Shown here: positions 22,746 through 34,737 of the stretch, in pieces
Layout of the letters: every line of letters starts with the position of its first letter
Position numbering within the stretch: the first letter of the stretch is position 1
From: Dipteronia dyeriana
Lineage: Eukaryota; Streptophyta; Magnoliopsida; Sapindales; Sapindaceae
DNA: 64,000 nucleotides
Assembly (NCBI GenBank): GCA_032871835.1
Contig: CM065298.1
Location: 78,644,154 to 78,708,153, forward strand
Direction: 5' to 3'
Program-made: the position numbers and the translations under genes
Notes under the pieces: generated by a model
What the model was told of the DNA's origin: nothing
The model's database searches: none
What the model saw: only the letters and a program-made list of their open reading frames with translations

Positions 22746-24517
22746 TATAAGTTCCTCATTTTTTTATTGACTTATTTCTTTGAAAAACCACATTGGGATT
22801 TATCTTGTAAGGGTAAACTAGGCCTTATTGCTCGTGATCAAGCTTCAACGGCATTATCAAACTCAAAAGCACTTAAAGGTATTGTACTTAGTACTTTGCT
22901 TAACTCTTTGAAGAGATTTAGTTGCACACACACACTTCATGCATGTTTTGTCCACCTTACATTTATGTTCCCTATTGCTTATATGTGTGCAACATTTACA
23001 CATTATACACACACTTACATACATTTGTATTGACATGCATTTGTTTCTTATTGATCATGCGTGCATTCCTTCACTATTACACTTGCACTTCATTTCTAGA
23101 TTTAAGTGTGGTTGTGTATAGTGTCTGCGCTTGCACATTGGTGTGATTGAGTTTTGAGCGCATTGAGTGACCACTTGAGAAGGTTTGATTCTTCGTTTAG
23201 TTTGGACTTTGGTCACATATTTTTTATTCCATAAGTTTGGGCATTCTTGTTATTATCCAAATCTGACCTTTGGTCACTCATTTGACCATAACTCTTTCTA
23301 TAGGCATCCAAACAATATTTTATAAATTGAAATAGAAAGTAGGTTTCCATATGCAGCTGATGCGTTATCTTGTACAATTCAAGTAAATGGGTGTTGTACA
23401 GTTGCCCTACGCAGAGTGACCTGTAGAGCGACTATTTGTTGCTTTATATTCCAGTAGGTTAGCGCTGTACAGTGCTCTACATAAAGTGATTTGTACAACA
23501 ACTTTTTCATAAATTGTTTTTTAACTTTTCCAAAACGTCATAGTTTCATCTAGGGCTTATATATAAAACCCATCTTCTTCCTCATTCATTTCAAATCATA
23601 ACCTTACGTAAGATAAATTGACTACTAGTGAGAGAGAGCTCCAAGAACCCAATTTTACTCAACCGAACTTCATCTCACGATCATCTAGCATCATCCTTGC
23701 ATATTCCAAGCATGAGACTTCATCTTCTCTTTGACTAGGTAATTTCTACATGCCTTAGAATTTCAAGTATCATTCTTCTACCATATTTACCTAGGAATAG
23801 CAGTAATTATTCATTGAATGCATGTCTTTGAGTTTAATTACATTCGTAACATGCTTGAGTTGTTGATTGTTGGTTGAGATTTGTGTTTTGTGATAGCAAG
23901 GGTTTAGGACCATTTTGCCCTTCTAGTTAAATCTACTTGCTTTTGCATTTAGAAAATTGATATCTAGGATTTTGCATTCATTGCCATCCATAAATCCCTA
24001 GAAAAGCATAAATGAGTTAACCTAGCAATTTTGCATCTAGAATATTTCCATATATTCGCATAGGTTGCATATTCTCTTCATGGTTGTTAAGCTTTGTGAC
24101 TAAGTGTTTAGTGCACAAGCTTGTTGGTCCAAAATCACTATTATAGGCCTATAGGGTAGAATGAAAGGGTTAGTAACTGGAGGGTGTGACGGGTGGTCAA
24201 CCAAGGTTGTAAACTTTCATTCCAATAGTGGATTTTATGGACCGTGTGTGGCTAAGTGCCCGTGAGTTTTGCCCAGTTGGAGGGTTTCTCACGTAAATCA
24301 AATCCTTGTGTTTTTATTGTCTTATGCTAAATTAGTTAAATTGTAATTAAGTGAATGCTTGATAATATGAGGTATTTTCATTAAAATTGATTGAGCAAAA
24401 AAATTGATAATTGATTCGATTAAAACCTATTCCCCCCACCCCCCCTCCCTCCCTCCCTCCCTCCCTCCCTCCCTACCTCGTTTAGGTATATAAACATACA
24501 CATTCTAAGGAATTTCA
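22746..24517 (+). repeat. 3' LTR of SIRE-2
   Basis: Matches 14498-16300 throughout, including the TATA-like box (about 23557) and the CGTGAG/CTCACG pair at 24261-24293. The start is TATAAG instead of TGTAAG (the TG has mutated to TA). It ends AATTTCA at 24517. The poly-C block has expanded into a CCCT microsatellite. Confidence 0.9.
24432..24476 (+). repeat. Poly-C / (CCCT)n microsatellite in the SIRE-2 3' LTR
   Basis: About nine CCCT units after a run of C. The 5' LTR has only ATTCACCCCCTTCTTC at the same place (about 16231), so the tract expanded after insertion. Confidence 0.95.
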
Positions 24518-24522
24518 ACATT
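24518..24522. other. Target site duplication, right copy (SIRE-2)
   Basis: ACATT, partner of GCATT at 14493-14497. Copia-A LTR sequence resumes at 24523 (GAATAAGATCAC, like 6801-6812). Confidence 0.8.
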
Positions 24523-26518
24523 GAATAAGATCACAGTGAAATTCTTTATCTAGAACCGTCAATGGATAAAATTTTTCACTTGAGGACAATCGAAGAGTCT
24601 ATCTCAATCTTGAGATAAATGATAGACTTATGGTTATAAGTGTTACCATTTAAGCTATCAATGAGTACGGTTATATAGCGTAGTCTATCCTCGATAGTTT
24701 GGAGGTGTAAATTTGTTAATAGATAGAGGAATTCATTTATAGATATGGACATCGTGACTCAATTTATTAAATGTGAGTAGAATATCATCATATGAATATT
24801 TTGAGGTATTGGATATTATATTTTAACGTTAAGTTTTTAATAGTGTCTATTGAAATATGGCTTCTAAATAAATCATAATATCCAAGTTCAAAATATGGTC
24901 ATATTAGTAAATAGGTAACTAGGAGAGCTATAGGTAGTCTATAAGCTCTTGGGGACTACTGGTATTTTTCATGAGGATACACTTTATCCAATAAATTTGT
25001 CTAGGGTACGAATGAGGAACATTAACTTATTCTATCTTTATTTAAGAGTTCAATTTTAGTTCTTTAGTATAATGAACAAAAATTAATAGATCAAACCTAA
25101 GTGAGTCATTTGTTGATTGTGATTAGGTTATGTATATTAGAGCTTAAATTTAGATAGCATGTCAAGATCCCCAATCCATTCGAACTTGCATGGATCACTT
25201 GATATATTCTATCGGACCATTCTTTGGGTCCATCAAGATTTTTTTTTGGATTTCAAAATCCAAAAGTTTTGGAGAGGTGCAAACATATGTGATCAAGACA
25301 CGTGGTAACTCTTCAAGCACCTGGAATGGGCAGCCAAGGATGTGGGAATCCTTGGGCGGCCCTAATCGGCTACGATTAGCATTCCATTAATCGATTAAGA
25401 ATATAATTTGTACATTTTAATTAAATTGGCTGTTTAAATTATATTAATGTATTAATTTATGGCATTTGAACTTGTTTCTTTTTTAGTAAGAATGAGTCTA
25501 GTTCACATTTGAACTTTTTATTAAAGTCCAGTGGAATAAATAAAATGGAAAAAACAATATATTGTCCATAAATATATGCTTGGGCGGCAAGGCTTAAATA
25601 ATGAGCCTAATATATTGTTTTATTGTATTATTTAATTAAATTGAAATTAATTAATTAATTAATTAAAAGTCAAAATCTTTTTTTTCTAAGTAGAAAAAGG
25701 TCTCCTAGTGTCACACTATTGTTGGTAGTATGATAAGTATCAAATACTTTATTTGATAAGTAGATAAATAAATAGAATTTGTTTATCTAGTCAAATTAGG
25801 AAGTCTTTGATATCCATCAAAACTCTAATTGACAATTGCTCAAATTAGGAAGTTTTTGATAAAGTCACAATTAATTTATATTCAATATTTTATTATTGGA
25901 CAATACTCTGATGAGTTGGAAAATGGTATAATTCTGAAAGTTGATAGGAGTCTTGGTGAAATAGAAATCGTTTGTGTCAGGATTTGGTCACCTATATATA
26001 TCACCATCAAGGAATTTGGCCAAGCCCTAATGGTTTAGAGAGAAAATTCAGTCAAAACCTAGAATTTTTAGAGAGAAAATTTTGGTTTTGCTCTAGAGAA
26101 AAGTCAACCAACTCATAAGATCAAAGTGTGAAGAATTCGGCCAAGCATAGAGAAAAGAGGGAACATTTTTGTTTTTGATAATGCACTAGTATCCTTTACA
26201 TCAAAAGGTTTTGTGTACAACATCGAATCAGGTGCACCCGAGTTTCAATCAATAAATTAAGAATTCACAAATGACCAAATGTTCTTCGTTTTTCTCTAGG
26301 AGGATTATTGTGAATAACAAAAGAAAAAGATTTTTTGTTTTCCTTCCCCAGGTACACAATTCAAAGAAAGGGAGCCCACACTCCTACGTGGTTCACGTTC
26401 GTGATTGGATTGGAAGATTTTACGGATTCAATTCGGTGCAACTTCAATCATCACGAGAAAAATGTATGATACTTTATTATTGGTTAATTACTCAAAGGTT
26501 AAGGTTCATTCTTTGAAA
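24523..26518 (+). repeat. 3' LTR of copia-A, right part
   Basis: Collinear with about 6801-8770 of the 5' LTR, including TATATATATC near 25990, the AATTCGGCCAAG phrases, the ACTAGTATCCTTTACA phrase and the exon-like CACGTTCGTGATTGGATTGG. The final stretch that ends in CTCCTACA in the 5' LTR is missing. At about 26518 the sequence changes to MULE-related DNA. Confidence 0.9.
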
Positions 26519-26589
26519 GGTCATACTCATTTGGTATGGGTGGAAGCAGGAACTAGGTAAAAAAAGAACCTACAAGCATGATTTATAAA

Positions 26590-28437
26590 GGTCATTTTTT
26601 TACCACTAAAAAGTATTTGAAGAGACTAGTTGGCCATTTTACAATACAGCAGAAATTCGAGTGAAAGATGAAAAGGTCCAATAAGATAACTTTACATCTG
26701 GTTTGTTTGATTGACAACTGCACGTGGAAATTAACAGTGTTGAGGAGAGATGAAGGGACGTACTTCCAAGTAAGAAGTTTTGTCAACGAACACACTTGTC
26801 CGTTGGAGAAGGTTCACCATCGCCATCGACAAGCTAATGCAGTCATAACTGGAGAAGTCATTGCACCTAAACTACAACAACATGATTGTCGTCTCATACG
26901 TCCTAAGGACATAATCAAGGACATGAAAACAATGTATGACATCCAAATCCTATACTGTAAGGCACATCAAGCCCTGCATTATGCGTTGTCACTCACCTAC
27001 AGAATGCGTGAAGAAAGCTTCCAACTACTACCATCTTTCAGTTACGTGTTGGAACAACAAAATCCTAGAACAATCACTGACTTACAGTGTGACGAAGATG
27101 GTAAATTTCTCTATTTTTTCATGTCATTGGGTGCCTCACTTAGAGGATTTCGGAGGTGTATGCATTCAGTTATTGCAGTTGATGGTACCCATTTGAACGG
27201 AAGATTCTGGGGTACAATATTTGTTACAACTGCACAATATGGAAATGAACAGGTGTATCCAATTGCTTTTACTCATAAAACAACTTAGCATGGGAGTGGT
27301 TTTTGGATTGCTTGAAAGGTGCACTTGGTCATATAGATGATCAAGTTTTCATTTTTGATCAACATGCAAGCATTAAAGCAGAGATTTCTAAAGTGTTCCC
27401 TCATGCCACCTTATGTTGTTGGCACTTTTCTGAAAATATCAATAAGCGATTTCACAAAAAGGATGTTGCCGTAATAATGGACAAAGCATCCCGAGCGTAC
27501 ACTGAGTTGAAATATAATCGGTACATGGAAGAGTTACGAAACTTGCACTAGAATGCATTCGATTATGTCAATAATTTCGGTCCATACAAGTGGTCCCGTG
27601 TACACTACCCCGACAGAAGGTACAGGGTGATGACAACAAATACTACAAAATGTATTAATTCATGAATAAAATTTTGTACAGCAGCTGCCTATGGTGACTC
27701 TGATAGAGTTCGTTAGGAATATGCTGCAACGGTGGTTTTACAATCGCCATCAAGCTGCACAGTCCATGCTTCATCAGTCGACCGACGCAACATATCTTGT
27801 GATCCTAAAACATATGGAGAAGTGCGGTTATATGACCGTCAATCCAGTGGAATTGAACATATTCTCGGTGAAGCGGTCTGGAAAATAGTAGACTGTTGAC
27901 ATAGCCCGGAAGACCTACACATGTAATAAATACCAAATGGACCATTTTCCATGTTCGTACGCACTCACCGCCGCAAGGTACATTACAAGTTTTTGTGTAT
28001 GGTTAATATTACTAGAATGTGATTCTTATTGTTTTCATTGTTTCTGCAGGGAGCGAAACTTAGATTTCACATCCCTGTGTTTAGACTACTACAAGAGACA
28101 AACTTCTATTGATGCGTACTCAGTTTCTATTATGCTGGTTGGACATCATTCTATATGGGTAGTGCCATCTGACATTGTTGAGGTAAATCCAATCTCTAGG
28201 AGGCAATGAGGACGCGCGAAGGTAGTTCGACATGTCTCATCTTTAGAAAGGACAACTACACAATTGAGTAGAAGATGTGGACAATCAGGGCATAATACCA
28301 GGAGGTGTTATAACCCATCTTTGTTTAATGAAGGTTCAAGCAGATTTGTTCCTCAGGAATACCGCCACAAGTGTAGCATCTGTCATTCAGTGGGACATAA
28401 CAAACAGACTTGCCCTAACAGGGACTCTATCGTGGAA
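26590..28437 (+). pseudogene. MULE transposase with one retained intron
   Basis: Mutator transposases cut and re-insert element ends. An N-terminal DNA-binding-like segment (about 26595-26810: CLIDNCTWKLTVLRRD, then FQVRSFVNEHTC) has one stop at about 26663. The MULE catalytic domain follows: VIAVDGTHLNGRFWGT (27169-27216, first Asp) and, after a 1-bp frameshift near 27288, VFIFDQHASIKAEIS (27345-27390, second Asp) and CCWHF. The later TTN motif near 27637 reads TTNTTKCIN, where families usually have TTN-x2-E, so a conserved Glu is Lys. A SWIM-like segment (TCNKYQMDHFPCSYAL) is interrupted by the intron at 27978-28049. The C-terminal part has two knuckle-like boxes: one lacks its first Cys and one is complete (CSICHSVGHNKQTC, about 28371-28415). 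Stops and frameshifts kill it. Confidence 0.88.
27978..28049 (+). other. Intron in the MULE transposase gene
   Basis: A 72-bp interval with donor GCAAG/GTACAT and acceptor TTTCTGCAG/GGAG. Removing it joins ...ALTAA with RERNLDF in one frame, at the place in the SWIM segment where plant MULE transposases continue into their C-terminal region. The interval is T-rich, as plant introns are. Confidence 0.8.
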
Positions 28438-28662
28438 TGAATGGAGGGTTTTCCAGTTTGGAATTGTATTACTTGTTCAATAACTTCAAATGTAATTAAA
28501 CGGGAGTTTCCAATTGTAATTTTAATATTGTAAAAGGTTTGCCATGTGTATTCTACTTGTGATTTCAGACACTTTAAACGGAAACCAAAAAAAAAATTGT
28601 TTTCATTCAATTGTTTTTATACAAAAAAATGGTACATAATACAAGTAAAATACAACAAAAAT

Positions 28663-30790
28663 CTAGGTTGTTTGGGAGTTATAAAAAATCTCCATAGCCA
28701 TCTTCTCCCGAATGATCCTCATATCGTCTTCCGATGAATCGAAATCATTTCTATCCGCCAGTAAGTACTCGATAAATCTTAACGTATGGGGACCGCAGTT
28801 ACCCCTACAGTTGGACACATTAACACACGTTACAATAGGTTTTTGATAAAACAGTCTCTAAGTTAACGAAATAGGAAGTCTTACACTCGGTTCTGTTGGG
28901 GGAGTCATGACGCGAACACTACACTAACAGAGAAGGGGTCTATTCTTTCTAGGGAACTTCTCACGACCAGCCGGTCGCTCAGTGTGAAACCTTGCATGAT
29001 GCAATATCGAGGGAAAAAACCAACGCGGGGGCTACCTGCTGCTTCCTAATATGCACTGGGACTTTCTGTCTTTAGGGGTCCAATATGTGCATCTTCCCGA
29101 TAGGGAGGTTGACGGTCACCAAAAGCCAATGTTGCACGGTATCAGGACCTGTAAACATATCAAGAAGGTGTTAGGATATATAAAGACATTTTTATTTTTA
29201 AAATGCATACCACATAACACTTACTAGGTCAACCTCGTGCCACGGATGGGTTCCAATCGGGGCACCACCACGCACCGTCATAAGTTCCTCAGCGGACCAC
29301 CTAAAATTCAGCATATTCCACCATACCGTTATGATCTCCATGTGAGCATCACGAGGTATCATTCTCCCCCACTGATGTTCCATCAATGATTGTACAAACA
29401 TTGATGGACAGAAAGTTAATAAAGTTTTACAAACTAAAATACCATCATGCGTTAACAATACGTATTAAATACTTACATAGAACTGTGTGTTCAATAAGTT
29501 GATCCTTGGTTGTACACAATGGGAAATGCTCACTGACGCTTCTCAAGAATATGGAGGTATAAGTCCATATGCTCAAAATAAATAAAAGTTATAAATTGTT
29601 AGCAGTGTATCATTACTTAAACAAACTTAAAATAGAAATTCACCTAATGCACGTATCGTGTCCTCCAAGTTCATGAAGTTGGACCTAATCTAGTGGAACC
29701 ATAAGGCATCAATTGGCTTCAACACGTCCATATCATGTCTACTTAATTGTTTTATTAGCTACATAATTACTTTGTTTAACCAAAAAAAAAAACTGGCAAA
29801 TACATAAAAAAGTTTTACTTACCATTCCCTGGTTGATTTCCTCTTTTAGGCTTTGTAAGCCTTAATCTGGTCAGCGTCCACCAGTCCATGGGGATAAAAA
29901 ATGTGGTCTGTTGTCTTGGGCAGTACCCTCACCCTCTTTGGTCAACATGGATCTGTGTAAAGGCTGAGCAACTGCCAACCACGCTTGAGTAAGCGTCTCC
30001 CGAACAGAACTCAAGCCTTTGGAGTGTACTGCGAGGGGGAACTCTGTCCCCATAGATCGGGTGGATGGGACCGTTGGTTCTCAGTCGATATAGGAGGGGA
30101 CCGCTATGGCTAGATCGATAGGAGATGTGGAGGGGACTGCTGGTCCTCGATCGATGGGGGGAGGTAGAGGGGACCGTTGTGCCTCGATCAATGTGGGAAG
30201 GGGAGAGGAGTTCTGGCTCTCGGTCGATCTGATAGGGGGAAGGGGGCGATGGGGCTCAGTCGACCTTGATAGAACTTCTGAGAGGTCCGACAGAACTGAT
30301 GTACATAGAGCAAGCCCTGTATCACCTGTACACAGCTAAGCCTTACTCTCCGGACCTTCCTCCCCACCCACCCCCTCAAAATATGCGGCTGGTTGTTAAG
30401 TCCACCAATCCTATCTATCCCCCCCATATACCCACCAGTCTTGTCTACAGGACTAAAGTCTGGATTAGTAAATGGTGGAATATCTCGGTTTGTATGCGTC
30501 CTCGACCCCTGAAGCCCTTGATCAAAGCCAGCAACTCCCTGTGCTGTTGATCCTCCTCACTCTTTCGGAGAGCTTCACGTAACTCGTTCAACTGATGTTC
30601 CTATGAGACCTGAAATCAAGTCTACATTATTAGTACTAAAACAAACAACTGGTCACGTTAATAAAAGACAAAACTATCATCTAAACTTACCTCTCTATCA
30701 CGTCCAACGCCAGCACAGGAATCCCTCTAGATGTAGCAGGGTCCGGAGGTGTTAAACCGAACCCGCCTTTGCGTCACTCGTCAAGGCTCC
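28663..30790 (-). pseudogene. MULE-borne Ulp1-type (C48) cysteine protease, C-terminal part
   Basis: Read right to left. C48 proteases cut ubiquitin-like SUMO from proteins; the role inside MULEs is unknown. The last exon (28663-28796) gives GNCGPHTLRFIEYLLADR, with the catalytic Cys in NCG near 28785, and ends EIFYNSQTT-stop. An intron (about 28797-28884, GTAAGA...CTGTAG) separates it from an exon at about 28885-29148 that contains VQHWLLVTVNL, with the catalytic His near 29129-29131, and the LDP Asp just after, followed by a stop. Another intron (about 29149-29209) leads to the exon around 29210-29458 (GTHPWHEVDLV). Upstream, 29830-30790 is a GC-richer region with remnants such as ELREALRKSEEDQQHRELL, splice-like sites at about 30600-30690, and no clean frame. 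Its 5' part continues beyond the gypsy insertion, at 36544-38200. Confidence 0.75.
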
Positions 30791-30917
30791 GGCTTAAATC
30801 CCTCACTTTCACTAGGCCTAAAACCACCGCCCTCTTGGTCAGAACCCTCCATCTCACAGAGCCTCCCAGTTCCACCCCCACCCCCACCCTCACCCTTACC
30901 TTCTAGGTTAGAACCCT

Positions 30918-31757
30918 ATGTCCCACAGCTCCCACCAGTTCCTTCTCTATATACAAGTTTCCATGACAGTGTTTGATGAGACAATCAATGTTGATGTTTT
31001 TGAATATTTGAAACATCCTGTTGGTGTTGTTGATTGTTTCAATATGGAAGTAGTAGATCTAGGAGTTTATCCAGAATCAACTTCGGCTTTAAAAAAATCT
31101 CGAAATGGACAAAGAAACAAAATTTCACATGCCCAATATGATTGTGCAAGATATGTGAACATGATTGAGCAGTTAAAAGAAGGCAAACAGTTGATTGTCG
31201 CTCTTAATTTTGAATTGACAACAAAGATCACTGAATTATTAGAAGAAAAAGAGTCTCCATTACAAAGGTATGCAGTAGTTTCTCAAAAGGTTGAAGAGCT
31301 CAAAAAAGAGTATGATCACCGGATGAAGCTAATGAAGGCTGAGATTGAACAAAAAGATAAAGCCTTAGAGATTATGAAGATTAAGAAGCTTGAAAGCATT
31401 ACAAAGCTTAAAAGGGATGAGCAAGAGATTAAGGCAATGGTCATAGATAAGACGAAGCAATTGGTGGAAGTCAAGATCAATGAGGTGAATAATGATAAGT
31501 CAAGTGATTCCATCACCATAAAGGAAGATCCAATTCCAAAAAGAAGGAGAAACAGAAGAAATCAAGATCGATCATTGAACAACAACCACCAGAGAGGTAA
31601 CATTCATAGATTTATTCCCATTTGTCACTTTTGTAATAGGTAAGGTCACATTCGACCAAGATGCTATGAGTATATAAGACAATATAAACAAGAGAGAATG
31701 GATCCAACGAATGTAAAGAAAATATGGATCAAAATGGCTGAGCTAAGAAAAGTTTAG
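30918..31757 (+). pseudogene. Coiled-coil, zinc-knuckle gag-like frame in the gypsy insert
   Basis: A 241-codon open frame is followed by one in-frame stop at 31641 and continues to about 31757. Its first residues (from about 30969: FDETINVDVFEYLKHP, GVVDCFN) resemble the linker between protease and reverse transcriptase of Athila/Tat gypsy elements. From about 31085 on it is a Lys/Glu-rich coiled coil (31150-31500), a basic Arg/Asn stretch and a zinc-knuckle box like that of SIRE Gag: CHFCNR, stop, GHIRPRC. The stop TAA occupies one position between the ligands, and all four ligands are present. The mixture suggests a deletion or template-switch chimera. The function is unknown; it could encode an RNA-binding particle protein if read through. 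The true start is unclear because the first 17 codons lie in MULE sequence. Confidence 0.6.
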
Positions 31758-34723
31758 AGTGGTGGAACTTTCAGGTTGAAGAAAATTGGTGATGAATATA
31801 TGATTGTTGCTTCACCATTAGAGCTGTAGCACTCTCCTACGTCTTGCCTGGACATTAAATAAAGCGTTTGGTGGGAGGCAACCCACCCAGGTTTAATTCT
31901 TTTATTTTTATTTTTCTTTATTTTTGAGTCATAATTTGTGTGTCTCAAGAACCTTTGTAGCTAGAATTGAACATTGTCACATTTTTAGTCTTGTGCCTAA
32001 TTCAGAGACATTGTTTAAATCAGTTTTGGGGGTATCTTGTAGTTTTAAATGACAAGATTAGGTGCTTCTAATGTGTGTATTTGAACTGTGCAGATGAAGT
32101 TTGGGAACAATTTCGTTCATCCACCGTTGGTTAGACCTCTCTCTAAACCGCGGTAAGTAAAGCATGAAGGTTCTGCCAAATTTTACGACACAGATCACTC
32201 TCAAGGTGTGTTGTCTGCATCATGACCCAGCAATCAGGTGCCTTCTGGACTTTCTCACAGTACAGACCGCTCTGCAGATAAGGTGTCTGTGCCGCGGCAC
32301 ACAGAACTTTGATAAGTTGTGTATCACCGCTAGCTAGACCGCTTGAGAGGTAATGCTTACACCATGGTCCAGACAGCGATGGCATAAGTTAAACGGTGCA
32401 TTTTGAAATTTCAGGTATGCAATTTTAGGTATCACTGCTGCCTAGACCACGACCAAGGTAAGTGTCCCAGACCAAGGTAGGGCAATATTTCACTCACCTA
32501 TATAAGTGCGTTGTTTGGGCTGTTTTTCCTCCATTGTTCTTCTTTGGCTACACCCGTTCCTTTTCTCCTTTCACTTCTCTTTTTGTTTCATTATTAATTT
32601 TTTTTTTAACATTGAGGACAATGTTTAGATTAGGTTTGGTGGTGCGAATTTGTGTTTATTTTATTTTTTGAGCCATTTGTTGATATATGTGAAAAAGTGC
32701 AAACGTTTTGTTAAAACTGTATTCATTGGTGAGGAAATAAATTTTTCTATCCATGATGGGTTCTTTTTTTCGATACAAATCTAACTTTATAAAGAACGTA
32801 AAATTCTTGACAGTAGTTTAAAAGTTATGAATGTTTCTTCACCCAAAGGTCATGGGTAATGCCCTGTTTTTGAAATTCTGCACATGGACTGTTTTCGACG
32901 TCTGTTTTATCACTTTTTCGATTCGAATTTTGAAATATTTTCTAAGTAAAAAGTGTGAATTTGCATGTATATTTTCTTTTGTTAAAATTTAATTGTCATT
33001 TATTGAGTAATTTGAGAGATATGCATTAAAGAACAGATGTAGGTCATTTGGAAAGTCACCAGTTTTTGGAATTTTTGTCCTCTATTTTTTGATGCGTCTT
33101 TTGTGTACTTTAAGAGCCGTAATAAATTCTTTAATCACTGATTTTAGACTAACATCTTGCCAATTAGAGTAATGTATTGCATTTTTCAAAATTTATGGCA
33201 TGCTCTCGATATGATGGTGGATAGGATGCTTAGTTGGATTATCATGTTTAATAGTGGAGACTACCCTTGTGAGTTCACTAAGCCAAAAAGCGTACAAAAA
33301 TATCATTATAGAGGGTTTTGTTTCTTTCTACTCCTAAACACTCATTAGGTTCTTAGCATTAGAAATTGATCTTAATAGGTTATGCATTGGATATTAAAGA
33401 ACATTCATCATAAAAGATATCACATGTGGACTTTGCTCTTGTTTTGGTTGAACCATTAGAAGTGATATAGGCAATGTGTGCTTTAACTCACTTAGATCTT
33501 AAATATTTCCTACCTTATGTGTGTGCTCCATAGCCAATTTGTAACCAAACACGATAAGCCTTTTTCTTTTATCACCCAGATTAACTTAACCCCAATGAGC
33601 CATAATTTGGCCTTACCTTAAAGTTTTGGATCATATTGAGGTGATGAAGATAATTGAAGAGAGTTTGAAATGTGTAATTCGAGATGTGCAAGACAAAGCA
33701 GGAAGATCAAGTGGAAAGAAGGTGTTGGAAGAATTATGTAATTGATGTACAAATTCTAATAAAAAAAGGTTAAAAAAAGTTAAAAAAGGGGGGGTATGAA
33801 AAAGAAAAGAAAGATAAATGAATGAGATGATGAATCAAATGAAAGTAAGTGAAAGGGATAGAGCTTTATTATGAAAGTGATGAGAAATCAAAGTCAACTC
33901 AAGAAAGAGGATGAACGAAAATTGTTTCAAAAAATCCTGGATGCAAGTGGAATGAAGAATTTGAAGAAATTCAGCCGAGTATGAAGATTGTCGAAGAATT
34001 TCTCGTTATGACCCTAGGGTTGTTTGCTATCCTTTTCCCATTCTTTCTTAACCTTTACCCAATGGCCCTGTTACAACAAAAAAAAATACCTAATTGATCT
34101 TTTGGGAATGCTAGCTCGAGAGTAAAGGTAAACATGTCTTCTATCTTATTCTTAATGTCTGATTCCATTCACGAGATCATTTGCATAAAATCAAGCGTTT
34201 TTTCTATTATCTATTCATATGCTATTATATCTTGAAATTTATTGTTCATAAATTCCATTCGCATATGCTTGATGAGTGTATTTGCCTATGTTCTATGAGA
34301 AATTAATAGTGACATCCCGTGAGAATTAGAGTCGATGTGAATTATATCTATGGCGTTTGACGAATACGTTTTTGAAGCTAAAGTGTCTTGAGTATAGGCT
34401 TTTATTAAAAGTAATTAGTGCATTCAAATTTGTGGCATAATTTTAGTCTTCATTCAGTGGCTTTAGCATGTTTGGCTTTGAATGGTACATTTGAGTTTGC
34501 ATCTTGACTATTTTGTTTTCGCAAAAATATGTTTGTGGGTAGCATAGCTGTAAACCCTCAAGAGACAAAACTCCTCCTACTATGGACACGTAGAGGTTTA
34601 AAGGCTTGTAGCATATGCTCAATGCTATCATGTTCCCAACGAAAGTGGCTTAGTTTATTTTTATTTTATTTGAGTTTTTTTTTTGTTTTTATTCTAGTTT
34701 TGCTCGAGGACTAATAAAAGATA
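31758..34723 (+). other. Spacer between gypsy coding part and 3' LTR
   Basis: Almost 3 kb without a conserved frame. It holds the GGCAACCCACC phrase, a GC-richer segment at 32100-32460 with imperfectly repeated 'AGACCGC' words (including ACCGCGGT at 32147-32154), A-rich stretches at 33760-33800, and AT-rich text. Long 3' spacers like this are usual in Athila/Tat elements. Confidence 0.6.
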
Positions 34724-34737
34724 TGTTTTGGGGTATT
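34724..34737 (+). other. Polypurine-like tract before the gypsy LTR
   Basis: TGTTTTGGGGTATT, a decayed form of the GTTTGGGGGAATT tract that precedes Tat/Athila LTRs. Confidence 0.65.

Larger units (their letters stand above)
14498..24517 (+). mobile_element. SIRE-2: complete SIRE/Maximus-type copia nested in copia-A 3' LTR
   Basis: About 10.0 kb with both LTRs (14498-16300 and 22746-24517), gag, pol (PR-INT-RT-RH), a 1.2 kb 3' untranslated region, a polypurine tract and a 5-bp target duplication with one mismatch. The family is inferred from the long LTR ending in a poly-C block, the Gag with two separate zinc knuckles (CX2CX4HX4C) and the pol end DQLADLFTKPL. It carries many stops and frameshifts and an altered catalytic YVDD. 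I see no env-like frame after pol. It is younger than copia-A, because it interrupts it. Confidence 0.9.
6421..26518 (+). mobile_element. copia-A: full Ty1/copia element, interrupted by SIRE-2
   Basis: The structure is 5' LTR (6421-8857), PBS, leader, gag (10205), pol in the order PR-INT-RT-RH (to 14103) and a 3' LTR from 14117. That LTR is broken at 14497 by SIRE-2 and resumes at 24523. The last 90 or so bases of the 3' LTR are missing at 26518, where MULE sequence begins, so its 3' target duplication cannot be checked. The two LTRs are roughly nine-tenths identical by eye over their first 250 bases, so the insertion is not recent. It lies inside SIRE-1; the five bases before it are TGTAG. 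Confidence 0.9.

Noticed and set aside
24432..24476. CRISPR-like or telomere-like array
   Set aside because: The CCCT units have no spacers and are not the plant telomere repeat (CCCTAAA); a plain microsatellite.
26519..26590. MULE left terminal inverted repeat
   Set aside because: I could not find an inverted match to the sequence around 38290. The left end seems to be deleted against the copia-A LTR, so no repeat is claimed.
30749..30976. A proline-rich 75-codon plus-strand frame
   Set aside because: It lies antisense to the decayed N-terminal part of the MULE protease gene, in a GC-rich patch. The Pro runs come from a (CCCCCA)-like repeat at about 30866-30896.
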